Shown here: positions 23,984-34,000 of the stretch, piece by piece
Layout of the letters: each line of letters opens with the position of its first letter
Numbering within the stretch: the stretch's first letter is position 1
From: Streptomyces rhizosphaerihabitans
Lineage (GTDB): Bacteria > Actinomycetota > Actinomycetes > Streptomycetales > Streptomycetaceae
Assembly (NCBI RefSeq): GCF_025399795.1
Contig: NZ_JAODTZ010000020.1
Span: 1 to 64,000, forward strand
Direction: 5' to 3'
Length of the DNA stretch: 64,000 nucleotides
Position numbers and translations under genes: made by a program
Notes under the pieces: model-generated
Databases searched by the model: none
Told to the model about the DNA's origin: nothing
The model's input: only the letters and a program-made list of their open reading frames with translations

Positions 23984-25120
23984 TCACCGTCGTTCGGCGA
24001 GGAATTCGAGGATGTGCCCGAACACGTCGAGGGCGGCGCCCCGGCCCAGGAACGTGTCCAGGTGGCCGTAGGCGGGGATCTCGGTGTACGACACGTCCAG
24101 CTGGGGCTGGCGGTGTGCCAGCACCTCGTGGCAGAGCCTCTGCGAGTCCAGCCACAGTCCGTTCTCGCTGCCCGCGAGCAGCAGCACCGGGGTGTCGATA
24201 CGGGCGGCCGCGTCCAGCGCGTTGGGCGGCAGCGCCCGGTAGCGGTGGTCGGTGTCGTGCCAGCGGACGACGCTGCGGGCCAGTTCGATACGGCGCAGGT
24301 GCGGCAGGATCCACAGCGGCGCGGGCCCGAGGAGCTCGGCGAGCCGGTCGTGGGTGGCTTCGGACAGGTTCTCGTGCAGGAACAGCGAGGCGCCCGAACC
24401 CCAGGCCGAGTTGTGGAGGATCTGGCAGGTCGGGTCCGGGCAGCCCGCTCCCCGGGAGGCCAGCGCGAACAGGGGCGTGTACTTCGACCGGAGACCCACC
24501 TTGCGGAAGTCGACCGGGATGTGGTCGATCCGGTTCTTCAGCAGCTCACCCGCCACCGTCATCCGCAGGGAGGTGCGTCCCGCGAGCTTCGGCGTCAGGA
24601 ACACGCCCTGGGAGACGACGCCCGCGAGCCCGGGCACCAGCCCCGCCGTCATGCTCAGCGACAGGGTGAGGGAGCCGATGCAGTGGGCGACGACGAACAG
24701 CGGCCGGTCGCCGATGCGTTCGCGGATGCGGGAGACGGCTTCGGGGATGTCGTAAAGAGCGACGTCGTCGTAGGTGTACCTCTGGCCGGTCTCGTTGTAG
24801 GGAAGCCGGCAACTGCCCCGCCAGTCGAGCAGCCAGGGCTCGTAGCCGTCGTCGAGCAGGACGTCGACCAGATTGCGGGTCTCGGGGAGCAGGAACATGT
24901 CGGCGGACGCGGTGTGCCCATGCAGGAGCAGCACCGCGGGCCGGTCCTGCTCGCCGCTGTCGATGCGGGTGAGACCGAGGCGTACGCCGTCCCCGGCCCT
25001 GAAGGGGATCTCCTCGACCCGTGCCGGATCGAGGCGGTGGCGCAGCGGCCGCAACGCCGTGCCCGTCCTGACCTTGCGGATCGTCGGCCTGGTGCGGGAG
25101 TTGGTGGTTCTGAAAATCAT
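23984..25120 (-). CDS. alpha/beta hydrolase with cysteine in the nucleophile elbow
   Basis: Protein of 378 aa. The fold is clear: VLLLHGHTASADMFLLPE (oxyanion), EPWLLDWRGSCRLPYN, elbow VVAHCIGSLTLS, acid-loop region LLLAGSENGLWLDSQ and His in YGHLDTFLG. The elbow has Cys instead of Ser and Ala-His before it (A-H-C-I-G-S), recalling the Gly-x-Cys-x-Gly elbow of PHA synthases, which act as acyltransferases. The expected acid position is Glu/Asn. ATG (25120) overlaps the stop of the reductase gene by 4 nt, so the two are translated together. I recall similar hydrolases fused to the C-terminus of large actinobacterial GMC oxidoreductases. Possible roles are chain hydrolysis, acyl transfer or editing. 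Confidence 0.8.
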   Translation of the reverse strand: MIFRTTNSRTRPTIRKVRTGTALRPLRHRLDPARVEEIPFRAGDGVRLGLTRIDSGEQDRPAVLLLHGHTASADMFLLPETRNLVDVLLDDGYEPWLLDWRGSCRLPYNETGQRYTYDDVALYDIPEAVSRIRERIGDRPLFVVAHCIGSLTLSLSMTAGLVPGLAGVVSQGVFLTPKLAGRTSLRMTVAGELLKNRIDHIPVDFRKVGLRSKYTPLFALASRGAGCPDPTCQILHNSAWGSGASLFLHENLSEATHDRLAELLGPAPLWILPHLRRIELARSVVRWHDTDHRYRALPPNALDAAARIDTPVLLLAGSENGLWLDSQRLCHEVLAHRQPQLDVSYTEIPAYGHLDTFLGRGAALDVFGHILEFLAERR

Positions 25121-27966
25121 CGGGGGCGCTCCGAGGGGGTCCGGGTGCGGCGCAGGTCGAGGAGGTCCGCGGCGGCGCGGGTGAAAGGGCCGAGCAGGCC
25201 GCGGCCCATCTCCGCGCCGAACCAGGCGAGCCAGGTCAGCTTGGCAACGCGCTTCTCCCGGCCGGTCAGACGGGGGTCCACCTTGATGCCGTCGATCTGG
25301 TCGCGTACATAGCTGTCCGCGGGCACGACCAACTCGCCCGCGAAGCTCGCCGGTTCGCCCTCGCGGCCGATCTCGACGTTCAGCGCACGGGTCTGCCGCC
25401 ATACGTCACGACGGGCGCGGGCGTACTTGTGGCCCTCCAGCCACCAGCGGCCTCCATCGGCGTCGCGCAACGTCAGCCGGTAGCGCAGGAGTTGGTGGCG
25501 CATCCCGTGCCGCTGCGGGATGCCCTCCTCGGGGCGGATCCAGACGTCGCCGTGTTCCACGAGCAGCGGCGCGGGATGGGCCGCGGCGCACACCAGCTCG
25601 CCGCCGACGTCGACCCGGCGCTCCTTCACCAGTTGGTACATGCTCGCGATGGAGAGGGTGAGCGCCATCGAGCAGGGGGTGTCGGCGCCGCCGCCGACCG
25701 GGCCCACATCGCCCTCGGTCGTCTCGGAGAACCACAGGTACGGCTGGTCGCCCTTGTCCGGCAGCCGGGCCAGGCCGTCCCGGGCGAGCCGCTCGAACGT
25801 CCTCAGCTGGGCCTGGGCGTCGTAGCGGGCCGCGGGGCGCAGGCCGAGCGCCTCGACGAGCGCGGCGGTGCGTTCGCCGGTGGCCGCCGGCCCCTTCAGG
25901 GTCGCCTCGCACAGCTTGAGGGCGGTGGGACTGCGCAACACCCTTGTGAGGAAGCCGAGTTCGGGGACAGGGTCGGCCTCCAGGCGGGCCAAGGCGTCGG
26001 TGCGCCACTCGTCCCAGTCCTGTACGCGCACGTGCATCCCGCCGTACGCCATGTCCCGTACGACGTCGTCGAGGGTGTTGGGTACGCCGGTCAGGTTGTA
26101 GTCGAATCCCCAGGCATCGGGTTCGCAGATGACGCCTGCCGCGACCCGGCTCACCCAGTCCACCGGGGCCGCGTTCAGACAGTGGAAGGCGGGCACGGTG
26201 CGGAAGCGGCCGAACGCCGAGATGAGGCCGCTGCTGAGGTCCTGCGGGTTGTGGGCGCCCGTCCGGGTATGGCCCCCGATGCCTCCCGGGCGCATCGCGG
26301 TGACGATCAGGCCGTGGTCGCGGGCCCGCCGCAGGGCGACCTCCGCGGCCCATTTCGTCTGGTCATAGCCAGCGACCAGGCGGTCGACGTGGGCGAGCGG
26401 GTCGTCCTCGCCCATGGAGGCGATACCGACCTCGTTGAAGACCGCGATCGAGGAGATGTGATGCAGCGGCTTGGGCGGGCCTGTCGCCGCCAGTTCGGCC
26501 AGGGTCAGCGCCCCGATGACGTTGCTCTGCCGCAGCGACTGGTAGCCGCGCAGGAAGTCCACGGCCGCCGCCACGCCCACGACGCTGTCCACTTCGTGGG
26601 CGAGCTTGTTCCAGACGTCGTCGGACAGGCCTAGGTGCGGACGCCTGATGTCGCCGGGGAGCACCGTCACCCGGCGGCGGATCTCCGACGACCAGGGCAG
26701 CCGGTGGCTCTTCAGTGCCTCGCCGAGGCGGGCGGTAGCCGCCTCCTCGTCGGCCGCGCGAACGAGGCAGTGGACATGCGCGTCACTGTGCCTGAGCAGA
26801 TCGAGGAGCAGATGGCTGCCGAGGAAGCCGGTGGCGCCGGTGAGCAGGATGCGGCGGGGTGGCAGGGGCTCGGGCGAGCCGGTCCAGGGCAGGCGGTCGG
26901 CCAGGGAGAGGTCGGCCAGGATCTGATCGAGGTCTTCGGGACGGGCCGTGGCGTACGGGGTGCCGGCGCCGGTGGTCCGGGCGGTGACCGTCGCGCCGGA
27001 CGGGATGCGGGGCGACGGGATGGATGGGGTGTCCGTGGCGGGGGCCGGGCTGGAGGCCGGGGCGAGAGCAGGACGGAATCCCGGAGCGGGAGCGGGGCTG
27101 AATCCATGGGCGGCAGCCGGGACGGGGAACGGGAAGGTGCCCGGGGCGGGAGCGGTGCCGATCGTGTCGGCCGCCGGAGCCGGGGTCCCTGCGGCCGTCG
27201 GGGTTGCCGGCGCACCCGCGGCCGAGAGAGCCGCCGTTGCACCGGCGGTCACCAGCCAGCGCAGGGCGAGGCTCCGGGGCCGGGCGTCGGCGAACACCTC
27301 GTCGAGGTCGATCTCCATGCCCAGCTCGTCCTCCAGCGCCGCGACGAGTTCCACTGCGCCTACGGAGGTGCCCCCGGCGTCGAAGAAGTCGGTGTCGGGC
27401 GACAGTTGCCCTCCGGGTACGAAGGGACCGGCCGCCGCGGCGACGACGGCGGCCAGGCCGTCCGCGTCGGGTGCGGGGGCGGCCGGTGCGGCCGAAACGG
27501 CGAGGGCGGGCAGTGCGCCGGCACCGCGGTCCGTGCCGGTACCAGTGTCGCCACCACCTCCCACTCCCGTACCAGCACCCGCTCCCGCTCCGAACGGCAC
27601 GGTGGGCGCATTCGCGTACAGGTCCGTACCGGCACCTGGCGGCGCGACATCCGCACCTGCGCCGGACGAAACGGCAGGCGCACCCACGTCCACCACGGCG
27701 CCGGACGGCACGGCAGTCTTCCCCGCGTCCGCATCGGCGTCTTCACCGACGCGGGGCGTGGAGGTGTCCGCCCTCGCACCCGCATCGGTCCCCACACCCG
27801 ACTTCCTGTCGGTTCCGGTCGCTGTGGGAGTGGGCGTTGCTGTGGGGGCCTGTCTGATCCTGGCCAGCAGGGCTTCCACGCTCGGCCCGCCGTCACCTCG
27901 CTCGATCGCCTCGCCGGTCGCCCGCTGTCCGGCGTGCGCCGCCGCGTCCTCGTTCACTTCACGCAT
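25117..27966 (-). CDS. carrier protein-thioester reductase with extra C-terminal domain
   Basis: Protein of 949 aa. Residues about 1-155 are Ala/Gly/Thr/Pro-rich linker. A carrier domain follows, with the phosphopantetheine serine at about 200 in FFDAGGTSVGAVEL. A second Ala/Pro linker runs to about 365. The thioester reductase domain (about 370-750) has TGATGFLGSHLLLDLL, Ser in HHISSIAVF and YxxxK in YDQTKWAAE, as in carboxylic acid reductases and NRPS/PKS release domains that use NADPH. The last about 190 residues (from GADTPCSM) hold YRLTLRDADGGRWWLEGHKY and resemble a segment I recall from GMC-oxidoreductase/hydrolase fusions. It starts 67 nt after the megasynthase and overlaps the next hydrolase. 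Its carrier is the likely acceptor of the FkbH-made unit. Confidence 0.85.
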   Translation of the reverse strand: MREVNEDAAAHAGQRATGEAIERGDGGPSVEALLARIRQAPTATPTPTATGTDRKSGVGTDAGARADTSTPRVGEDADADAGKTAVPSGAVVDVGAPAVSSGAGADVAPPGAGTDLYANAPTVPFGAGAGAGTGVGGGGDTGTGTDRGAGALPALAVSAAPAAPAPDADGLAAVVAAAAGPFVPGGQLSPDTDFFDAGGTSVGAVELVAALEDELGMEIDLDEVFADARPRSLALRWLVTAGATAALSAAGAPATPTAAGTPAPAADTIGTAPAPGTFPFPVPAAAHGFSPAPAPGFRPALAPASSPAPATDTPSIPSPRIPSGATVTARTTGAGTPYATARPEDLDQILADLSLADRLPWTGSPEPLPPRRILLTGATGFLGSHLLLDLLRHSDAHVHCLVRAADEEAATARLGEALKSHRLPWSSEIRRRVTVLPGDIRRPHLGLSDDVWNKLAHEVDSVVGVAAAVDFLRGYQSLRQSNVIGALTLAELAATGPPKPLHHISSIAVFNEVGIASMGEDDPLAHVDRLVAGYDQTKWAAEVALRRARDHGLIVTAMRPGGIGGHTRTGAHNPQDLSSGLISAFGRFRTVPAFHCLNAAPVDWVSRVAAGVICEPDAWGFDYNLTGVPNTLDDVVRDMAYGGMHVRVQDWDEWRTDALARLEADPVPELGFLTRVLRSPTALKLCEATLKGPAATGERTAALVEALGLRPAARYDAQAQLRTFERLARDGLARLPDKGDQPYLWFSETTEGDVGPVGGGADTPCSMALTLSIASMYQLVKERRVDVGGELVCAAAHPAPLLVEHGDVWIRPEEGIPQRHGMRHQLLRYRLTLRDADGGRWWLEGHKYARARRDVWRQTRALNVEIGREGEPASFAGELVVPADSYVRDQIDGIKVDPRLTGREKRVAKLTWLAWFGAEMGRGLLGPFTRAAADLLDLRRTRTPSERPR

Positions 27967-28033
27967 GAGAGCCTTTCCCCCCTGTGCACTGTCCTTTTAC
28001 GCACTGCCTCCGCGGGCCGAGCCGCCGGCCCGC

Positions 28034-31000
28034 TCACTGCCGCCGCCAGGAGCGGAAGCCCCGCAGCTGTTCCGGCGTGACCACGCTCTCCAGGTGCTCG
28101 TCGTCCTGGTCGCCGCCACCGAGCGCGGCCAGCAGGCGCCGGGCCGGTACGTTGCGGTCGGTGCGCTCCGCCGTCAGCCGGACCTTCACACAGCCCAGTC
28201 GGTCGGCGCGGTCCGCCAGCCACCCCAACAACCGTTCCTCGACGCCTCGACCGAGCGCGCGGCAGCTCAACATCCAGGCGAGGACGTCGAGTCGATCGCC
28301 GTCCGCGCGCAGGGCGAGCAGGCCGATCTGGCCGTAGTCGCCGAAGCGGTCCCGGGCCGCGGCCGTCCACACCTCGCCGTGCTCCCGCCACCGCGCCAGA
28401 TCGCCGCCGTCGGCGGACCGGGGGTGCAGGGTGAACTGATTGGTGCGGCGGACGAGTTGTCCGGCCCGCTCGACGTCGGCCCCGGACAGCGCCCGGATGT
28501 CGACCTCCAGCTCCAGCTGGGCGAGGAACTCCTCGAAACCGGCCTGCTCGCGCACCGCGTCCCGCTCCCGCTCCTGCACGTAGAACCCCGCCCGCAGCCC
28601 GTCCTCGGCCGTCGCCGGCGCCGGGACCAGTGGCCACAACCGGCCGAGGAAGTCACCCAGTTCGGCCGCCGGAGGGCAGGTCACCGACAGCACCGCCGGC
28701 AGCGCCGACCGCACTCCCGCGATCTCGACCGGGTTGTCGTCGAGGAACAGGAAACTGTCCAGCCCCAGGTTGAGGGTGCGCGCCGTCTCCGTGAGACGGC
28801 CCGGCTTCGGGCCCCAGCCTGCGGACAGCACACTGAAGTGCTCCGCCTTCAGCGGGCTGTCCGGACGGTCCAGGACGGCCCGTACGGTGTCCTCGTCGTT
28901 GTTGCTGACCAGCGCGAGCAGCGCGCCCGCGGCACGCCACCGCAACAGCGTCCGGGCCAGCAGGGCGCGCGGTCCGGTCAGATCCACCGACTCGGGACCG
29001 ATCTCCCCGGCGACCCCGCCCCACAGGGTCTCGTCGCCGTCCACCGCGATCACCTTCGGCGCGGGACGCACTACCGCTCGTACGACCTGGGCCAGCCGCA
29101 GGGCCACCGCCGCCTGGAAGTGCGGGGTGAAGGGGAGATGAGCCAGCCGTTCGGTCCGTTCGTCGAAGGGTTCCGCGACGGCGTGGTGCCGTGTCCAGAC
29201 GTCCGGGCCCAGCACCGCGATGCCGGGCGCATCGGTCAGCTCGGTGACGAGGTCGCTCTCCCATCGCGCGAAGCGGTCGTCCTGCCGCGCCGAGGGCAGG
29301 ACGCCGACGATCAGTGGTTTGCGGGACCGCTCGGACAGCGCCCGCAGCGCGGCCGGGTAGGCGGTGCGCAGTTCGGTCAGCACCGTGTCGGTCACCGGAC
29401 CGAACCGTTCCAGGTCCACCGCCCGAAGCAGCACCACGCCGACCGCTGTCGTGGGGTCGGTGAAGACGCCCGAGGGATCGCGCAGGGCGGCGAGCACCTG
29501 GTGGTACGGCGCTTCCGCGACCGTCGGACCCTCGACCCGCGCCCGCTCCCGCGCTCCTTCCTGCGCGCCCTCCTCCAGCGCCGCCTCGCACAGCACCGGC
29601 AGATTGCCGAGCGCGAAGGTGGCGGCGAGGGCGAGCGAGCGGCGCGGGTGGGCAGCGGGCTCCCGCGCGCCCAGAGTTGCCGTCACGACCGGAGTTGCCG
29701 TCACGACCGGAGTCGTCGTCGCGACGGGAGTTGCCGTCGTGCCCGTCCCACTCGGCGTAAGTGTCGTATTCGTCGCGGCAGTTGCCGTCGTATCGGTCGT
29801 ACGGACCGGCGCGGTCGGGTCGTCGGCCGTCGTGGCGAGCAGCCGCAGGAACGCCTCCGCCAGCTCGGTGGAGGTCACCGCGTCCAGGATGTCGAGGTTG
29901 TGGTCGAGCCGTACGCGGCCCGCGTCCGGGGTCATGGTGACCATGAGGTCGAGGTCGGAGTAACCCGTTCCGGCCGGGAGCACCTCCAGGCGGCCGAGGC
30001 GGGCCGACGAGGAGCGCACATAGTTGAAGTACACCTCCACCAGCGGGGCGTTCGGCCGGTGCAGCCCCTGCCCGGCCAGTGTCGACAGCACGTCCGAGAA
30101 CATGGCGCCCTTCGCGAGGACCCGGTCCAGGCGTGCGTCCGTCCGGCGCAGTACCTCCTCGATCCGCTCCCCCGCAGCCGCTTGTGCCGGGAACGGCACC
30201 GGTACGCCGAAGAACCCGACCGCGTCGTAGGCGTCGGCGTGGATGCGTGTGTCGACGGGCACGGCGAGCACGAAGCGCTCCCGCTCCCGCATCCTGGCCA
30301 GCAGTACGGTCAGGGTGCCGAGGCAGAAGGCGGCCGGTGTGACGGCGAGCCTGCTCGCGGCCGCCGACACCCGCTCCATCAGCCCGTCGGGTATCGCCAC
30401 GGTCACGCTTCCGGCCCGGTACGAACGCGTCGCCGGGCGCGGCCGGGCGAGTGTCAGGTCGAGTCGCCCGCTCCCGTGGAAGGCCTCGCGCCAGTCGGTG
30501 GTGGCGGCGCCGGAGGCGTCGCCGGTCCGCTGGGCCTCGATCAGCAGGTCGATGTCACGATTGGTGACGGCGTCGCCGAGTGAGGTGCCGGACAGTTCGG
30601 CATCGATCTCCCCCGCGACGAGCAGCAGCGACTGCAGATCGCTCACCGCGTGATGCGCGCCGAACACCAGGATCTGGCCACGCGCTCCGGCGTCGAGCAG
30701 CTCGAACCGCCACAGCGGCGCCGTCGCCAGGTCGAACGGCGGCTCCAGCAGCCGGGACAACCGGTCGTCGGCGTCGAGTCCGGCGTCGGCCGGCACGTCC
30801 GTCCAGCGCAGCAACGGCTCGGCCGACTGCCGCTCCACACGCAGTTGTCGGCCCCGTCCACCGCCTGCGGCGATCGACGTGCGCAGGGCCGCATGCCGTC
30901 CGGCGAGCCGGGTGACGATGTCGGTGAGCGCATCGCGGGTGGTCGGCGCGGTGAGCCGGACTGCCAGGCCGACGGCGTGCGCCGCGTCCGGCATGCCCGG

Positions 31001-34000
31001 CTGGGCGCTGCGCAGCAGCCGTACGACGTCGCGGGTCGCGGGCCGCAGCTCGCTCTCGGGCACCTCGGAGGCGGCTTCGGGCTGTGGCTCCTGTCGGCGT
31101 GCCCCGGTGTCGCGTTCGGGCAGCACCTCGCCCAGGGCCCGTGCCAGGCTCCGGATGTCGGACGCCGAGAAGACGGCGGCGGCCGGGAGTTCGGCGCCCA
31201 GCTCGCGGGTGAAGGCGTTGCGCAGCCGGACCAGCATGAGCGAGTCCAGGCCCAGTTCCTTGAGGGCCGTGGTCGCGGACAGTTCGACGGCACCGCCGGA
31301 GATCTGGTCGACCTTGGCCCGTACATACGCTTCGAGCCGTGCGGTCCGGTCCTGGTCCGTCGTCGCCGCGAACACCCGTGCGACGAGGTCGTCCGTGCCG
31401 GCCGGGTCAGCGGCGGCAGCGGTCAGGTCGCCCAGGATCGGGCGGGTGCGCGCCGCGTCCGGGTCGAGGTCCAGTGCCTCCCGGTCCAGAGCGAGGGGGG
31501 CGAGCTGGCGGCGGGAAGTGGCGAGCACCCGCTCGAACAGGTCGCCGCCCTCCGCCGGGGTGAAGGCGACCAGACCCGAACGGCTGGTCTCGGCGGCCCG
31601 GGTGTCGGAACCGGCGACCATGCCGACCTCCGTCCAGGCGCCCCAGTCCAGGCTCAGCGCCCGGCGGTCGGTGCGGGAGAGGTGGTGGGCCCAGGCGTCG
31701 AGGAAGGCGTTCGCCGCCGCGTAGGGACTCTGGCCGGCCGAGCCGAGGACACCGGCCGCCGAGGCGAAGAGGATGAACCTCTCGGCCTCCGGGGCCAGTT
31801 CGGTGAGCAGGGCGGTGCCCAGGACCTTGGGGGCGAGCACACGCAGGACGCGTTCGTCGGTCAGGTTCGCCACCGTGGCGTCGTCGAGGACACCTGCCGC
31901 GTGGACGACGGCGGCGATCGGTCCGGCCTCACGTCGTACGGCGTCCAGGGCTGCCGTCAGCGCGGCGCGGTCGGCGACGTCCGCGCGGGCGAGGTGCACG
32001 GTGACACCGCGGGCTTCGATCCCGTTGATCCAGCTCTCCGCGGCCGCGTCGGGTCCGCCCCGGCTGAGCAGAGCCAGTCGGCGGGCACCCCGGCGGACCA
32101 GCCGCTCGGCGGCCACCCGGCCGAGGCCGCCCAGACCGCCCGTGATCAGGTGCACGCCGTCCGCGGCGATCCCGCCGTGTCCGCCGTCGTCCGGGCGGGT
32201 GCGGGCCAGCCGTGGCACCAGTCGGCCCGATTCCCGCAGCGCGACGAGCCGTTCGTCGTCCGCGTGCCGCAGCTGCGTCCACAGGTCGTCGCCGCCGTCC
32301 GTGGCCGGCAGGTCGATCAGTGTGGTCGACAGTTCCGGGTACTCCTGGGCCACCGAGAGTCCGAAGCCCCAGGCGAGCGCCTGCTGAGGGTGTGTCACCT
32401 GCGTACTGTCACCGGCTGCCTGGCTGCCCCGTACGACCACGAACAGGCGCGGGGCGCGACCCCGGGGGCGGTCGGCGAACGCCCGTACCAGGTGCAGTGT
32501 GCTCAAGCAGCAGCACCGCGCGGCCTGTTCGGCCGTGGCGGCGTCCTCGACGGCCGGCGCGTCGAGTGCGGACAACTGCACCACCCGCTCCGGCGGCCCA
32601 TCGGCGAAGGCCTCGTCGAGCAGACGGGTCAACTGTCGTGGATCGGTCGGATCGAGTACATAGCGGCCGGGGCCCTGCGCGGCGAACACCGCGCCCCTGC
32701 GCACGATCACATGCGGCACGGCGGCGGTGGCCAACCGCTCTCCGAGCGCGTCGGCCACCCCCGTCTCGTCGGCCAGGACGAGCCAGGTGCCGTCGGCGGG
32801 CCGCTCCTGTGCGGCCGGGCGTGGCTGCCAGCGGGTCTCGAAGAGCGCGCCGTCCAGCGGCGAGAGCGCGGCGAGTTCGAACTCCGTTGCTTCCAGGACC
32901 AGTTGCTCCTTCTCGTCCCAGAGCCGCAGATCCAGGAGCACGGTGTCGCCGTCCACGGAGCGCAGTCGGCAGGTCGCCCACGCGGGCGCGGAGCGCAGGC
33001 CGGTGAAGCGCAGCCGTCCGACACCGGCGGGCACGAAGGCCCGGCCCGCGGGCGCGTCGGCCGGCAGGGCCGCCGTGTGGAAGGCGGCGTCGAGGACGGC
33101 AGGGTGCAGCAGATGACCGGCGGCGGGCCGCCGGGCGAGTCGGCCGATCGCCGCGGTGTCCGTGCGGTGGCCCTGCTCCAGGACCCGGAAGGCAGGGCCG
33201 TAGTCGATGCCCAGGGCCGTGAGCCCCGCGTAGGCGGCGGGCAGGTCGGCCTCTTCGTCGCACCGCTCGCGCAGCACGGCGGGCTCCTCGCCCGCGTCGG
33301 GCGCGGCGGGCGCGGGTTCTGCGGCGCCGTCGACGACCCGTCCGGTGACGTGGTGCTCCCACGGCGCTCGCCGCTCCCCGGTGGCCGCCGAGGCGATGGT
33401 GAAGTCCCGTGAGCCGTCCTGTCCGGCGGGCTGCAGAACCAGTTGCAGCCGGACGGGCTTGTCCGCCTCGAGAGCCAGGGGCCGCACGAACCTCACGTCG
33501 GCCAGTCGTACCTCGCCGCCGTCCCGCAGCGCGGACGCGGCCTCCAGCGCCAGGTCGAGGAAAGCGGCGCCGGGCAGCCACACCTCGCCGGTGACCCGGT
33601 GGTCGGCGAGGTAGGCGAAGCGGCTGTCGCGCAGGTCGATGTCACTCTGGAAGATGTGCCGGCCGGGTGTGTCGCTGGCCTCGACATGCGTGCCGAGGAG
33701 GGGTGAACCCCCGGCCGTCCCGGTGGCCGGGGCGGGTGCGCGCCAGTGGCGTTCGCGGGCGAAGGCATACGTGGGCAGGTCGATCCGGCGGCCCTCGGGG
33801 AGCAGCACCGGCCAGTCGGGCGTGTGCCCGGCCTCGTACAACTCCCCCAGCCGGCCCAGCAGAACACCCCGTCCGTCCCGCCCACGGCTCAGCGAGCCGA
33901 TGGAGACCGCGTCGATCCCCGCCTCGGCCGCCACCGCCTCGACCGACGCGGTGAGCGAGGGGTGCGGGCTCAGCTCGACGAAGTAGCGGTAGCCGTCGTC

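Noticed and set aside
22856..25312. 818-aa rightward ORF across the hydrolase genes
   Set aside because: Antisense to two complete alpha/beta hydrolases; no start with a ribosome site and no motif.
26948..30583. 1,211-aa rightward ORF across the reductase and the end of the megasynthase
   Set aside because: A long frame without stops is expected opposite GC-rich coding DNA; the opposite strand has clear carrier, reductase, C and FkbH domains.
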